NCBI GenBank assembly: GCA_015232555.1
Contig: JADFZJ010000037.1
Location: 1-34,983, forward strand
Direction of reading: 5' to 3'
Length of the DNA: 34,983 nucleotides
Origin: Desulfamplus sp.
GTDB taxonomy: Bacteria; Desulfobacterota; Desulfobacteria; Desulfobacterales; Desulfobacteraceae
The notes beneath the pieces are model-generated. The model did not search any database, was not told the origin of the DNA, and saw only the letters and a program-made list of their open reading frames with translations. A program made the position numbers and the translations under genes. Of this stretch, positions 16,621 through 25,640 are shown piece by piece (the first letter of the stretch is position 1; each line of letters begins with the position of its first letter).

Positions 16621-16674
16621 TTAGAAAAATAAAACCGCAACAGAAAATTTAAGATGATATTTTTCTGTTGCGGT
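16621..16674 (-). terminator. Intrinsic terminator of the bS22-like gene (possibly bidirectional)
   Basis: ACCGCAACAGAAAA (16634-16647) pairs perfectly with TTTTCTGTTGCGGT (16661-16674) across a 13-base loop. Read on the minus strand the stem is followed by TTTTATTTTT, a good U-tract, 68 bp after the small gene's stop. On the plus strand the U-tract is poorer, but it could also serve hflKC. Confidence 0.85.
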
Positions 16675-16741
16675 AGTTATTTTTACGGAATCAGGGAATT
16701 GATTTGTAGATACCGCTATTATAAATAAATATTCAATTCAG

Positions 16742-16834
16742 CTATTTGCGTCTTTGATGTCTTGTTCTTGCGAGGAGTTTTTTATGTTTATGCTTGCGCA
16801 TTTTTTTCCTTCTCTTTTTAATAACACTGCCCAA
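16742..16834 (-). CDS. AURKAIP1/COX24-domain (bS22-like) small ribosomal protein
   Basis: This 30-residue, extremely basic protein begins MGSVIKKRRKKMRKHK and ends ARTRHQRRK. It has almost the same sequence plan as mycobacterial ribosomal protein bS22 and the AURKAIP1/COX24-domain proteins of other bacteria (MGSVIKKRRKRM...KLLxRTRxQRR). The start is TTG, with an unusually strong Shine-Dalgarno AAGGAGG seven bases upstream, and an intrinsic terminator follows. In bS22-containing ribosomes the protein sits on the small subunit near the decoding region. It is divergent from the HExxH protein gene. It is easily missed because of its length and TTG start. Confidence 0.85.
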   Translation of the reverse strand: MGSVIKKRRKKMRKHKHKKLLARTRHQRRK

Positions 16835-16980
16835 AAGACCACCTCCTTTAATCAGTTTCCAAATGTTATATTAATGATGAATTCAAAACTTATATCATAA
16901 AGTTTTGTGATATGTCCATTCTTTTTTCTTGTATAAACCAAGCATACAAGAGTTTTCAATATCTACCACAGGAGCAATTT

Positions 16981-17499
16981 ATGGATAAACAGATAACCTT
17001 TAACCCCGCACAGTTAAAAGAGCTTGGTGATGCGGTTTTAATTGCCGAAGAGCTTGTTAGTAATCATTATAAGATGTCATCAACACAATGGCTTCGCAGC
17101 AGGTATGATATCAAGACTTTTATTGAGCTTCAAGGTGATGAAATTGTTGATGGTCCATTTGCTCAGGTTCTTGGCTATAATGTCAGAAAAAAAGATGGAG
17201 CACTCGGCTCAGGTATAACTGACTATTATACAGTATGTCTTCAAGATAGCACTATTTTAGAGAGAATTGCTCAAAATCAAGAGCTTATATTGTTACCATT
17301 TCTTGTTTACATTACAGTGCATGAACTGGTTCATATTGTAAGATTCTCAAAATTTGAGCAGATGTATTCAGCATCGTCTGAATCTCAGTGTGCTATGGAA
17401 GAAGAGCGTAAGGTACACTCAATAACCGCTGCAATACTAAATCGTGTTGCCATAGCCGGTATGGACAAAGTGCTTACCTATTATAAAAAATGGCTTTAG
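16981..17499 (+). CDS. Conserved-looking protein with HExxH zinc-protease-like motif
   Basis: The ATG at 16981 has AGGAG six bases before it and is preferred over the in-frame ATG at 16912, which would add 23 residues without an RBS. The 172-residue product lacks a signal peptide. Its middle contains VYITVHELVHIVRF, a match to the HExxH zinc-metallopeptidase motif (His-Glu-Leu-Val-His). An acidic/His stretch MEEERKVHSI about 30 residues later could hold the third ligand. No other peptidase hallmark is seen, and the family is not one I can name. It lies between the bS22-like gene and fmdB. Confidence 0.75.
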   Translation: MDKQITFNPAQLKELGDAVLIAEELVSNHYKMSSTQWLRSRYDIKTFIELQGDEIVDGPFAQVLGYNVRKKDGALGSGITDYYTVCLQDSTILERIAQNQELILLPFLVYITVHELVHIVRFSKFEQMYSASSESQCAMEEERKVHSITAAILNRVAIAGMDKVLTYYKKWL

Positions 17500-17562
17500 T
17501 GAATGTGACCGAATTATTGCAATGCTTTGAGCAATGAAATGAAAATTTTAATTAGCCGCTCC

Positions 17563-17590
17563 TTGACAAGAATTAAAGGCTGTCTATTAT
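17563..17590 (+). promoter_or_regulatory. Candidate sigma-70 promoter (distal) of fmdB-like gene
   Basis: Consensus -35 TTGACA (17563-17568) is followed after 16 bases by TATTAT (17585-17590), five of six matches to the -10 consensus. It lies about 125 bp before the fmdB start in a short intergenic region. Confidence 0.5.
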
Positions 17591-17636
17591 ATCATTGATT
17601 TTTGAACCGTGTCGCAATTACGCAATTAATAAATGC

Positions 17637-17664
17637 TTGACAAGATGTAAATACTGACTATTTT
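17637..17664 (+). promoter_or_regulatory. Candidate sigma-70 promoter (proximal) of fmdB-like gene
   Basis: A second TTGACA (17637-17642) is followed after 16 bases by TATTTT (17659-17664). The two boxes share the context CTTGACAAGA and identical spacing, so they look like a tandem promoter pair. Confidence 0.4.
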
Positions 17665-17713
17665 ATCAAAGATTTGAACGAATGAACCATAAAAAATCGG
17701 AGAAGAATGTAAA

Positions 17714-18004
17714 ATGCCTATCTATGAGTATGAATGCAAAGTGTGTGGAAATGTTGATGAAGCATTTCAGAAGATATCAGATGCTCCCTTGGAAAAATGC
17801 AGTAAGTGTGGGGGAAAACTCAACAAGATCGTTTCCCATAGTTCATTTCATTTAAAAGGCTCTGGCTGGTATGTTACTGATTATGGCGGATCAATTTCCA
17901 AATGTGATAAGACCTCTCAGGAGAAAAGCAGCACTAAAAGCGACTCTCCAGGCTCGAGTAAATGTACCCAATCCTGCTCGAGTTCCAATAATAAAGCAGA
18001 ATAG
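17714..18004 (+). CDS. FmdB-family zinc-ribbon regulatory protein
   Basis: This 96-residue protein starts MPIYEYECKVCG, the hallmark of the FmdB/CxxC_CXXC_SSSS family. A zinc ribbon is formed by Cys8, Cys11, Cys29 and Cys32 (CKVCG ... CSKCGG). The next segment, HLKGSGWYVTDYG, is also conserved in the family. The tail is Ser/Lys-rich with two further cysteines (KCTQSC), typical low-complexity for this group. Family members are assumed to be regulators or RNA/ribosome-associated, but the function is not established. It is preceded by tandem promoter-like boxes and is probably monocistronic. Confidence 0.92.
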   Translation: MPIYEYECKVCGNVDEAFQKISDAPLEKCSKCGGKLNKIVSHSSFHLKGSGWYVTDYGGSISKCDKTSQEKSSTKSDSPGSSKCTQSCSSSNNKAE

Positions 18005-18308
18005 TTCTTAACTATATCAATCTGAAGATATGACCTGAATATATAACTCATATAAATAATAGAACTTTAACTATGAAAGCATACTGGAAAGTGTTCTGTA
18101 TGAACGCCATTTTATAACTGTTTAACGTTGTAGCAGCTTAGGAATTACCAGGTTGCTTATTCAATAAAATATAAAGAACAAAAATTATAGAAGGTTATAA
18201 AGATTTAAGATGTCAATCTACTTCAGAGAGCATTGTGTAAGAATTATAATATTTAAATAAACATTAATAACTAAACCGTAAAAATTATATTGAAGGAGAA
18301 TTCAGATC
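18005..18308 (+). promoter_or_regulatory. groES upstream region (304 bp, no gene)
   Basis: The stretch is very AT-rich and holds no coding frame. A candidate promoter is TTCAGA (18222-18227), 17 bases, then a perfect TATAAT (18245-18250), about 60 bp before groES. I found neither a CIRCE operator (TTAGCACTC-N9-GAGTGCTAA) nor a sigma-32-like CTTGAA...CCCCAT box. Confidence 0.4.
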
Positions 18309-18596
18309 ATGAGTTTAAGACCATTACAAGATAGAATTGTAGTTGAGAGAGTTGAAGAGACCAAAACAACAAAAGGTGGAATTATTATCCCTGACACAGC
18401 CAAGGAGAAACCTGCTGAGGGTAAAGTGATTGCGGTAGGCAAAGGGCGGGTTGGAGAAGACGGAAAGCTTATCCCCATGGAACTCAAGGTTGGAGATCGT
18501 ATTCTGTTCAGTAAATATGGTGGAACAGATGTGAAGATTGATGGCATTGACTATCTTATCATGCGTCAAGATGATGTTCTTGGTGTGATTGAATAG
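18309..18596 (+). CDS. groES: Co-chaperonin GroES (Hsp10)
   Basis: This is the heptameric lid of the GroEL folding chamber. The 95-residue length is standard. The sequence starts [37 protein letters not shown], which contains the mobile loop ([10 protein letters not shown]) that contacts GroEL, and continues [10 protein letters not shown] and [28 protein letters not shown] is about 10 bases before the ATG. groEL follows after an unusually wide 146-bp gap that contains no terminator-like hairpin. Confidence 0.98.
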   Translation: MSLRPLQDRIVVERVEETKTTKGGIIIPDTAKEKPAEGKVIAVGKGRVGEDGKLIPMELKVGDRILFSKYGGTDVKIDGIDYLIMRQDDVLGVIE

Positions 18597-18700
18597 TATT
18601 GGGTTTACATATCTCAAAAGTTGTACAGAAATATATATATAAATTCGATAACTACTTTAATATTTTTAAGACAAATTTTTTTTAACTACTTAATACTTAA

Positions 18701-20383
<1,683 letters not shown>

Positions 20384-20477
20384 TTAATAATGATTGAATA
20401 TTGTTTAAAAATAATCAATAGCCATATCATGATATACCACAAGAGTATTACAAGTTGATGATATTTTAGATAATTAG

Positions 20478-20516
20478 AAAGCCCCTGTGCAGTTTTTCTT
20501 GTACGGGGGCTTTTTT
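20478..20516 (+). terminator. Intrinsic terminator of groESL
   Basis: AAGCCCCTGTGCA pairs with TGTACGGGGGCTT (two wobble pairs) around a T-rich loop and is followed by TTTTTT. It lies 95 bp after the groEL stop. Confidence 0.93.
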
Positions 20517-20562
20517 ACGTGATATATAAATACTATTTAGCATGGAATTTTTAAAAAAAATT

Positions 20563-20620
20563 AGATGCTGATGCATATGGGACTTGACATCATCGCAGTG
20601 CTAATATAGCATCAGCATCT
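20563..20620 (+). promoter_or_regulatory. Inverted repeat enclosing a candidate tol promoter
   Basis: AGATGCTGATGC (20563-20574) and GCATCAGCATCT (20609-20620) form a perfect 12-bp inverted repeat with a 34-base spacer. A consensus -35 TTGACA (20584-20589) lies inside, with TAGCAT 17 bases downstream (20607-20612), so the -10 would overlap the right arm. That would suit an operator or an RNA switch for the tol operon, but this is inference from position. The rest of 20384-20752 holds the groEL terminator, this site and the hairpin at 20675. Confidence 0.45.
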
Positions 20621-20674
20621 TTAAATAATCATGGTATAAAATTTATAATATAGTCTTTTCCCCCGTTTGAACTT

Positions 20675-20702
20675 AGGGCACCCAAAGCAGGGCGGGTGCC
20701 CT
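20675..20702. repeat. GC-rich REP-like hairpin upstream of tolQ
   Basis: AGGGCACCC (20675-20683) and GGGTGCCCT (20694-20702) form a perfect 9-bp stem with a 10-base loop. It is strikingly GC-rich for this AT-rich region and lacks a U-tract. It lies 50 bp before the tolQ start. Confidence 0.6.
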
Positions 20703-20752
20703 TACTTGCTTATAAAAAGTGTTATTTTATATTTTAATCTGGAGTTTTGTTT

Positions 20753-21508
20753 ATGAATCCTGAGACGCCCGATCTTTTTAATATGATGATCAGTGCAGGA
20801 CCTGTAGTAAAAACTGTATTGTTAATTCTTCTATTTTTCTCAATTACTTCATGGGCAATTATTTTCATCAAATACAGATATATCAGAAAAGCATACAAGG
20901 ACTCAGTTGATTTTACTGAAATATTCTGGCAATGCCGCAATCTTGCAGATGCTTTTACCAAGGCAAAAATTTTAAAAACCAGTCCTGTTGCAAGAGTCTT
21001 TATAACAGGATATATGGAAGTCAAAAAATTTGATGCTTCAATCACAGATAATACATCAGCAAGAAGTGCAAGTGTGTCTGTTGTAACAAAATTAACAGCA
21101 GAACCTACCAGAGTAATTCCCTCATATAATGTTATGTCAAGTGTTCAAAGAGCATTAAAACGAGCCATAAGCTCTGAAATAAGACGTCTTTCTCAGTTGG
21201 TTACATTTCTTGCAACTGCGGGTAATACAGCTCCGTTTATCGGTCTGTTTGGAACTGTATGGGGCATTCTCAATACATTTCAAGGTATTGGTATGACTAA
21301 ATCCGCAAGTCTTGCGGTAGTGGCACCTGGTATTGCAGAGGCTCTGGTTGCAACGGCTGCAGGTCTTTGCGTTGCTATTCCAGCGGTTATTGCTTATAAT
21401 TATTTTACTGACAGAATAAGGGTACTTGATTCTGAACTTCAAAGCTTTGTTGCAGACCTTTTAAATATTATAGAACGAGATCTTCAGAAAAGTCAGGGGG
21501 CAGCATAA
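20753..21508 (+). CDS. tolQ: TolQ, proton-channel subunit of the Tol-Pal system
   Basis: This inner-membrane protein of the MotA/TolQ/ExbB family uses the proton gradient with TolR to energise TolA. The ATG at 20753 with GGAG 8 bases upstream is preferred to the TTG at 20747. The 251-residue protein has a first membrane helix near residues 18-38. Family helices follow in the second half: FLATAGNTAPFIGLFGTVWGI and then the third helix AEALVATAAGLCVAIPAVIAYNYF. Thr/Gly residues of the proton path (TAGNTAPFIGLFGTVWG, VATAAGL) are present. The stop overlaps the tolR start (TAATG), showing tight coupling. Confidence 0.95.
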   Translation: MNPETPDLFNMMISAGPVVKTVLLILLFFSITSWAIIFIKYRYIRKAYKDSVDFTEIFWQCRNLADAFTKAKILKTSPVARVFITGYMEVKKFDASITDNTSARSASVSVVTKLTAEPTRVIPSYNVMSSVQRALKRAISSEIRRLSQLVTFLATAGNTAPFIGLFGTVWGILNTFQGIGMTKSASLAVVAPGIAEALVATAAGLCVAIPAVIAYNYFTDRIRVLDSELQSFVADLLNIIERDLQKSQGAA

Positions 21509-21915
21509 TGCAGGTTGGTGGCGGAAATGATCAATTAATGTCAGAAATTAATGTAACTCCATTTGTGGATGTTATGCTGGTATTGCTAATAATATTCATG
21601 GTTTCAGCTCCAATGATGGTCGAAGGTGTTGATGTCAACCTTCCCAGAGCATCATCAGCACCTTTAAAAACTGATGAAGAAAATCTTGTGATTTCCATTC
21701 AGAAAGATAATCAAGTTTATCTAAATGATCAGGTAATAGATATCGAATTATTGACAGAAAAACTACAAAAAATACTTGAAAATGTAGAAAAAAGGGATGT
21801 TTATTTAAAAGCTGATAAAGACATTGCTTATGGCATTGTTGTTGATGTTATGTCCAAGGTAAAATCGGCGGGAATAACCTCTCTTGGAATGATTACTCTT
21901 CCAGAAGAAGAGTAG
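21508..21915 (+). CDS. tolR: TolR (ExbD/TolR family)
   Basis: This 135-residue protein has one membrane helix (~residues 17-37) that includes INVTPFVDVMLVLLIIFMV. The Asp in FVD (Asp21) is the conserved protonatable residue of TolR/ExbD. The periplasmic domain (ISIQKDNQVYLNDQVID...VYLKADKDIAYG) is standard. It overlaps tolQ by one base and ends 15 bp before tolA. Confidence 0.95.
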   Translation: MQVGGGNDQLMSEINVTPFVDVMLVLLIIFMVSAPMMVEGVDVNLPRASSAPLKTDEENLVISIQKDNQVYLNDQVIDIELLTEKLQKILENVEKRDVYLKADKDIAYGIVVDVMSKVKSAGITSLGMITLPEEE

Positions 21916-21930
21916 TGCTGCTGAGATACA

Positions 21931-23310
21931 ATGAATCGCTTAGATTTTTTAAAATCCATAAGTGCCGCTTCAAGAGAGAGACAGGTAGAGGCCAGCCCAT
22001 CTGTTAAAATGATGTATGGACTTTCGGCGGCTCTCCATGGGCTGTTGTTCTTGATTGTAATGTTCACTCAAAATTTAAATCCTGTACCTATGGTGCCTTT
22101 TGCTGTTCAGGTTGATTTGGTATCATTCTCTCCAGGGCTTCCAAAGAGTAGCTCATCATCAGATAATAAAAATAATTTAGAATCTGATATTGGAGAACAA
22201 GCAGATAGTAAATCTCAATCTGTTGTCAAGAAGTCTAAAAGTGGACCAAAGGTTAAAAATGAAAGTCAGAGTCAGAAAGAATCTAACAATTCTGATCCCG
22301 TTAAGTCTCTGAAAAAAAAGATTATAAAACCTGATGTTGAGGTCAAAGAAAAGAGGGAATCTCCTCTTGCTGAAACTCCAAAAGCTAAAGTTAAATCAGA
22401 ACCTAAACCTGAGTCAAAGCCCGAGGTAAAAACTGAACCTAAGCCAAAGCCTAAAACTGAACCTGAACCAAAGCCCGAGCCAAAGAAGGAATCAGAAGTT
22501 GTTGAAAAAACAGAAACAGAAGAACCTGTTATTGCAAAAAAGAAAGAGTCTTTAAAAAAGAAAACATACGACTCTGAGAAGGTTGAAAAAAGCTCAAAGG
22601 AAACAGTAGTTGAAAAAGAGACTTCCAAAAGCAAGACAGTATCTTCAGAAACAACTGCTGACTCTGCTCAAACTGATAAGGTAGCAAGCAAAAGCAGCGG
22701 ACAGGGAACAGCAGAAAAGGAAGAGGCTTCTACTAAACAGGGTGGAGTTGAAAAAGGGAAACACTCTGGTAACGGTTCTGGAGACGATACTAATAAAAAT
22801 TCATCACGCAATTCTGGTGCAGCGGGAGATGCTCAGGGAGGCGATGATTCAGGTGAGGCTCAAGGCAAAGCAAATTTAGCTGATGCGTTGAACCGAATGA
22901 AAAGTAAGGTGGCAAGTCAGTCTCCTAAGAAAGGCGGCGGAGGTTCTGGAACTGGTAGTGGAGGAAGTTCTGGAGCAGGGGCAATTGCTTCAACCGGAGG
23001 ACAAGGGGCAGGTACTACAGCCGAGGCTATTGGTCTTTATAATCTTGAACTATACTACAAAATCAGACAGAACTGGTCGTATAATCCAAGCCTTGCTGGA
23101 GCGGACGGTAAAGTTGAGGTAAGAATCGTGATTAAAATATTGCAGAACGGAGAAATAAGGGATATCTGGTTTGAGACACATTCAGGCAATAGCCATCTTG
23201 ACGAATCTGCACTAAAGGCGGTAAAAAAATCCAATCCTCTGCCCCCATTACCCGCAGGCTACACGTCCTATGATATAGGACTTATATTTACACCTTCTGG
23301 TTTAAAATAA
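21931..23310 (+). CDS. tolA: TolA/TonB-like energy-transducing protein
   Basis: This 459-residue protein spans the periplasm and links TolQR to Pal and TolB. An N-terminal cytosolic segment is followed by a membrane helix at ~32-48 (AALHGLLFLIVMF). The very long periplasmic region (~70-350) is charged and low-complexity. It has Lys/Glu/Pro repeats (PKPKPKTEPEPKPEP) at about 150-195, then Gly/Ser-rich stretches. The folded C-terminal domain (~360-459) is of the TonB/TolA C-terminal type: YYKIRQNWSYNPSL, VRIVIKILQNGEIRDIWFE, LDESALKAVKKSNPLPPLP. RBS is weak. Position between tolR and tolB supports tolA rather than tonB. Confidence 0.92.
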   Translation: MNRLDFLKSISAASRERQVEASPSVKMMYGLSAALHGLLFLIVMFTQNLNPVPMVPFAVQVDLVSFSPGLPKSSSSSDNKNNLESDIGEQADSKSQSVVKKSKSGPKVKNESQSQKESNNSDPVKSLKKKIIKPDVEVKEKRESPLAETPKAKVKSEPKPESKPEVKTEPKPKPKTEPEPKPEPKKESEVVEKTETEEPVIAKKKESLKKKTYDSEKVEKSSKETVVEKETSKSKTVSSETTADSAQTDKVASKSSGQGTAEKEEASTKQGGVEKGKHSGNGSGDDTNKNSSRNSGAAGDAQGGDDSGEAQGKANLADALNRMKSKVASQSPKKGGGGSGTGSGGSSGAGAIASTGGQGAGTTAEAIGLYNLELYYKIRQNWSYNPSLAGADGKVEVRIVIKILQNGEIRDIWFETHSGNSHLDESALKAVKKSNPLPPLPAGYTSYDIGLIFTPSGLK

Positions 23311-23385
23311 ATTTTTTTGCCTGAAATATTTTTTGTTGTTATAAAATATTATTGTGTTAAATAACAGACTTAAATAATAAAAAAG

Positions 23386-24756
23386 ATGGGGATTATGTCT
23401 CAAAACATAAGTATAAATTTTAGGGGTGCATTAAATTCATGTAGATTTTTTCTCTTACGTGGATTATTGTGCGTTCTGGTGTTTTTTCCTGCTGTTGGTA
23501 TGGCACAGCATGCCTATATTAATATTAATGATCCGTTAATGCGGAAAATTCCTGTAGCTGTACCTTTTTTCAAAGCATTTACAGGTCATGAGCAGGAGGT
23601 CTCTCTTGGTAAAAATGCTGTAGATATTATGTCAAATGCCCTTGACTTTACAGGTTATCTTGCTGTACTGGACAAGGCATCTTTCATTGAAAACCCTGCT
23701 CAAAAAGGAATTACAGGGGCAGAGATAAATTATAAAAACTGGACGGTCATTGGTGCTGAGCTGCTTATTACCGGCGGAATTGTAGAACAGAATGGAACCG
23801 TACGGTTAGAATTACGGCTTTTTGATACTTTTAAAGAGACATTGCTTATAGGTAAGGTTTATACAGGGAATAAAGAAGATATCAAAAGCATGGTTTACCG
23901 TTTCTGTGCTGAAATTTCTTTATTGTTAACCGGTAAAATGGGGGTTTTTGGAAGTAGGATTGCTTTTGTTTCAACTGTAAAAGGAAACAAAGAGATATTT
24001 ACCTGCGATTTTGATGGTGGAAATATCTCTCGGGTAACTAACTTTAATAATATAACCATTTCACCTGCATGGTCTTCTGATGGAAATTTTATTGCTTTTA
24101 CCTCTTATGCCAAAGGAACTCCTGCACTTTACATCAGGGATTTAAGATCAAATAGCGATGTAGTTCTGGCTAAGAAAGGTCTGAATATTACTCCAGCATG
24201 GATTCCAGGACAATTCGCTTTGGCCGCAACATTAAGTTTTTCAGGTGATCAGGATATTTATATTGTATCTGGAACAGGTCAAGTAAAAAACCAATTGACT
24301 AAAGTGAGTGGTATTGATGTCTCACCAGCATTTTCACCAGATGGGGGAAGATTTGCTTTTGTCTCCAAACGCTCTGGAACGCCTCAAATTTATATTGGAG
24401 ATACAGGGTCTGGTTCAGCCACAAGACTAACTTTTCAGGGTAATTATAACACCTCTCCTGCATGGTCTCCAGATGGTGAGAAGATAGCTTATGTTGGTGT
24501 TGTTAAAAATAGTATTAACATTTATGTTATTGGTGTCAACGGGGGTGGACCGACTCAGCTGACAAGCGGTCAAGGAGATAATGAAGATCCATCATGGTCC
24601 CCAGATGGAAATCTTATTGCCTTCAGTTCAACACGCCAGGGGGCATCAAGAATATTTGTGATGACTGCAACCGGAGCAGATCAAAGACTTCTTTTTACAT
24701 TAGGAGGTTCTCAGACAGAGCCGACGTGGTCATCTGGGGTTGGAAATAATAAATAA
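23386..24756 (+). CDS. tolB: TolB, periplasmic propeller protein of the Tol-Pal system
   Basis: This 456-residue protein has a signal peptide (FFLLRGLLCVLVFFPAVGMA, cleavage before QHAYIN). The N-terminal alpha/beta domain (KIPVAVPFFKAF, then WTVIGAELLITGGI) precedes a six-bladed WD40-like propeller. Blades carry the repeated motif ISPAWSSDGNFIAFTS / SPAFSPDGGRFAFVS / TSPAWSPDGEKIAYV / EDPSWSPDGNLIAFSS. In the family the mature N-terminus contacts TolA and the propeller contacts Pal. Start: ATG at 23386 or 23395; neither has a strong RBS and both keep the signal peptide. Confidence 0.96.
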   Translation: MGIMSQNISINFRGALNSCRFFLLRGLLCVLVFFPAVGMAQHAYININDPLMRKIPVAVPFFKAFTGHEQEVSLGKNAVDIMSNALDFTGYLAVLDKASFIENPAQKGITGAEINYKNWTVIGAELLITGGIVEQNGTVRLELRLFDTFKETLLIGKVYTGNKEDIKSMVYRFCAEISLLLTGKMGVFGSRIAFVSTVKGNKEIFTCDFDGGNISRVTNFNNITISPAWSSDGNFIAFTSYAKGTPALYIRDLRSNSDVVLAKKGLNITPAWIPGQFALAATLSFSGDQDIYIVSGTGQVKNQLTKVSGIDVSPAFSPDGGRFAFVSKRSGTPQIYIGDTGSGSATRLTFQGNYNTSPAWSPDGEKIAYVGVVKNSINIYVIGVNGGGPTQLTSGQGDNEDPSWSPDGNLIAFSSTRQGASRIFVMTATGADQRLLFTLGGSQTEPTWSSGVGNNK

Positions 24757-24789
24757 ATTATTAAATGATTCAAATCTTAGGAGGAAAAA

Positions 24790-25347
24790 ATGGGAAAAAA
24801 AATTGTTGTTAAGGTTATGATTATGCTTTTTCTGTCAGCAATGATGCTGACCGTTTCTTGTGCAAAAAAGACTGTTGAAACAGATCCGTCAGCAGGCATT
24901 CAGAATGGTTCACAAGACGGACTTTCTGCTGAAGAGATTGCAAGACAAAAAGCACTTGAAGAAGAGCGTATGAGAGAAGATGCATTAAGAAAAGCTATTG
25001 CTGCTGAAAGAGAAAAGTTTGAGATGGAAGATATTTACTTTGATTTTGACAGTGCAGAGCTTGTTCCTGATGCACGTATGCTTCTTAAAGAAAAAGCAGA
25101 TTTTCTTACTCGAAACAGCGGTCTCACAGTTACAATAGAAGGACATTGTGATGAAAGAGGAACTACAGAGTACAACCTTGCACTTGGTGAAAGACGTGCT
25201 ATGTCAGCAAAAAGATACTTACAAGACCTTGGTATTGCTGAATTCCGTCTGAATACTATCAGCTATGGAGAGGAAAGACCTTCTGTACAGGGTAATGACG
25301 AATCTGCATGGTCAAAGAACAGACGTGCTCATTTTGTAATTAGGTAA
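24790..25347 (+). CDS. pal: Pal, peptidoglycan-associated lipoprotein
   Basis: This 185-residue lipoprotein is anchored in the outer membrane through Cys24 (lipobox LTVSC). A helical linker (EEIARQKALEEERMREDALRK) leads to the OmpA-like peptidoglycan-binding domain: DIYFDFDSAELVPDARMLL, then VTIEGHCDERGTTEYNLALGERRA with the diaminopimelate-binding Asp and Arg, and INTISYGEERPSV-type ending. RBS AGGAGG before the ATG is the best in the cluster, in line with the high Pal levels usual in bacteria. A long hairpin follows before cpoB. Confidence 0.96.
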   Translation: MGKKIVVKVMIMLFLSAMMLTVSCAKKTVETDPSAGIQNGSQDGLSAEEIARQKALEEERMREDALRKAIAAEREKFEMEDIYFDFDSAELVPDARMLLKEKADFLTRNSGLTVTIEGHCDERGTTEYNLALGERRAMSAKRYLQDLGIAEFRLNTISYGEERPSVQGNDESAWSKNRRAHFVIR

Positions 25348-25426
25348 TATATTCTAAAGTTAATATTACTATATATAGTAACTGATTTATAAAACAGACC
25401 GCTTATTATAGTAACTAAATACAATT

Positions 25427-25506
25427 AAAATCCACCTCCCCTTCAAACCGGCTGTATATTATATATTCAGACGATTTTTGAGAGTCAGCAGGGGAAGGTG
25501 GATTTT
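25427..25506 (+). terminator. Long hairpin between pal and cpoB
   Basis: AAAATCCACCTCCCCTT (25427-25443) pairs with AGGGGAAGGTGGATTTT (25490-25506) with a single bulge around a 46-base loop. The right arm ends in TTTT, so it can act as a terminator or attenuator that lowers cpoB expression relative to pal. Almost the same sequence read on the minus strand also ends in TTTT. Confidence 0.65.
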
Positions 25507-25640
25507 ACTCATTTAAACAGTAGCTGGTAAATCTTTGGTATTATTAGCAATATATTATATGTATTTATTAAGCTCGTTTGGATGTTTTTTTGTTATTATA
25601 GATTTTATATTTAAACTTACTTTTAAGGTGTTGAGATGCT

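Noticed and set aside
16912-16980. In-frame upstream ATG of the HExxH protein
   Set aside because: There is no RBS at 16912, whereas 16981 has AGGAG at proper distance. The upstream segment also lies in the promoter region of the divergent gene.
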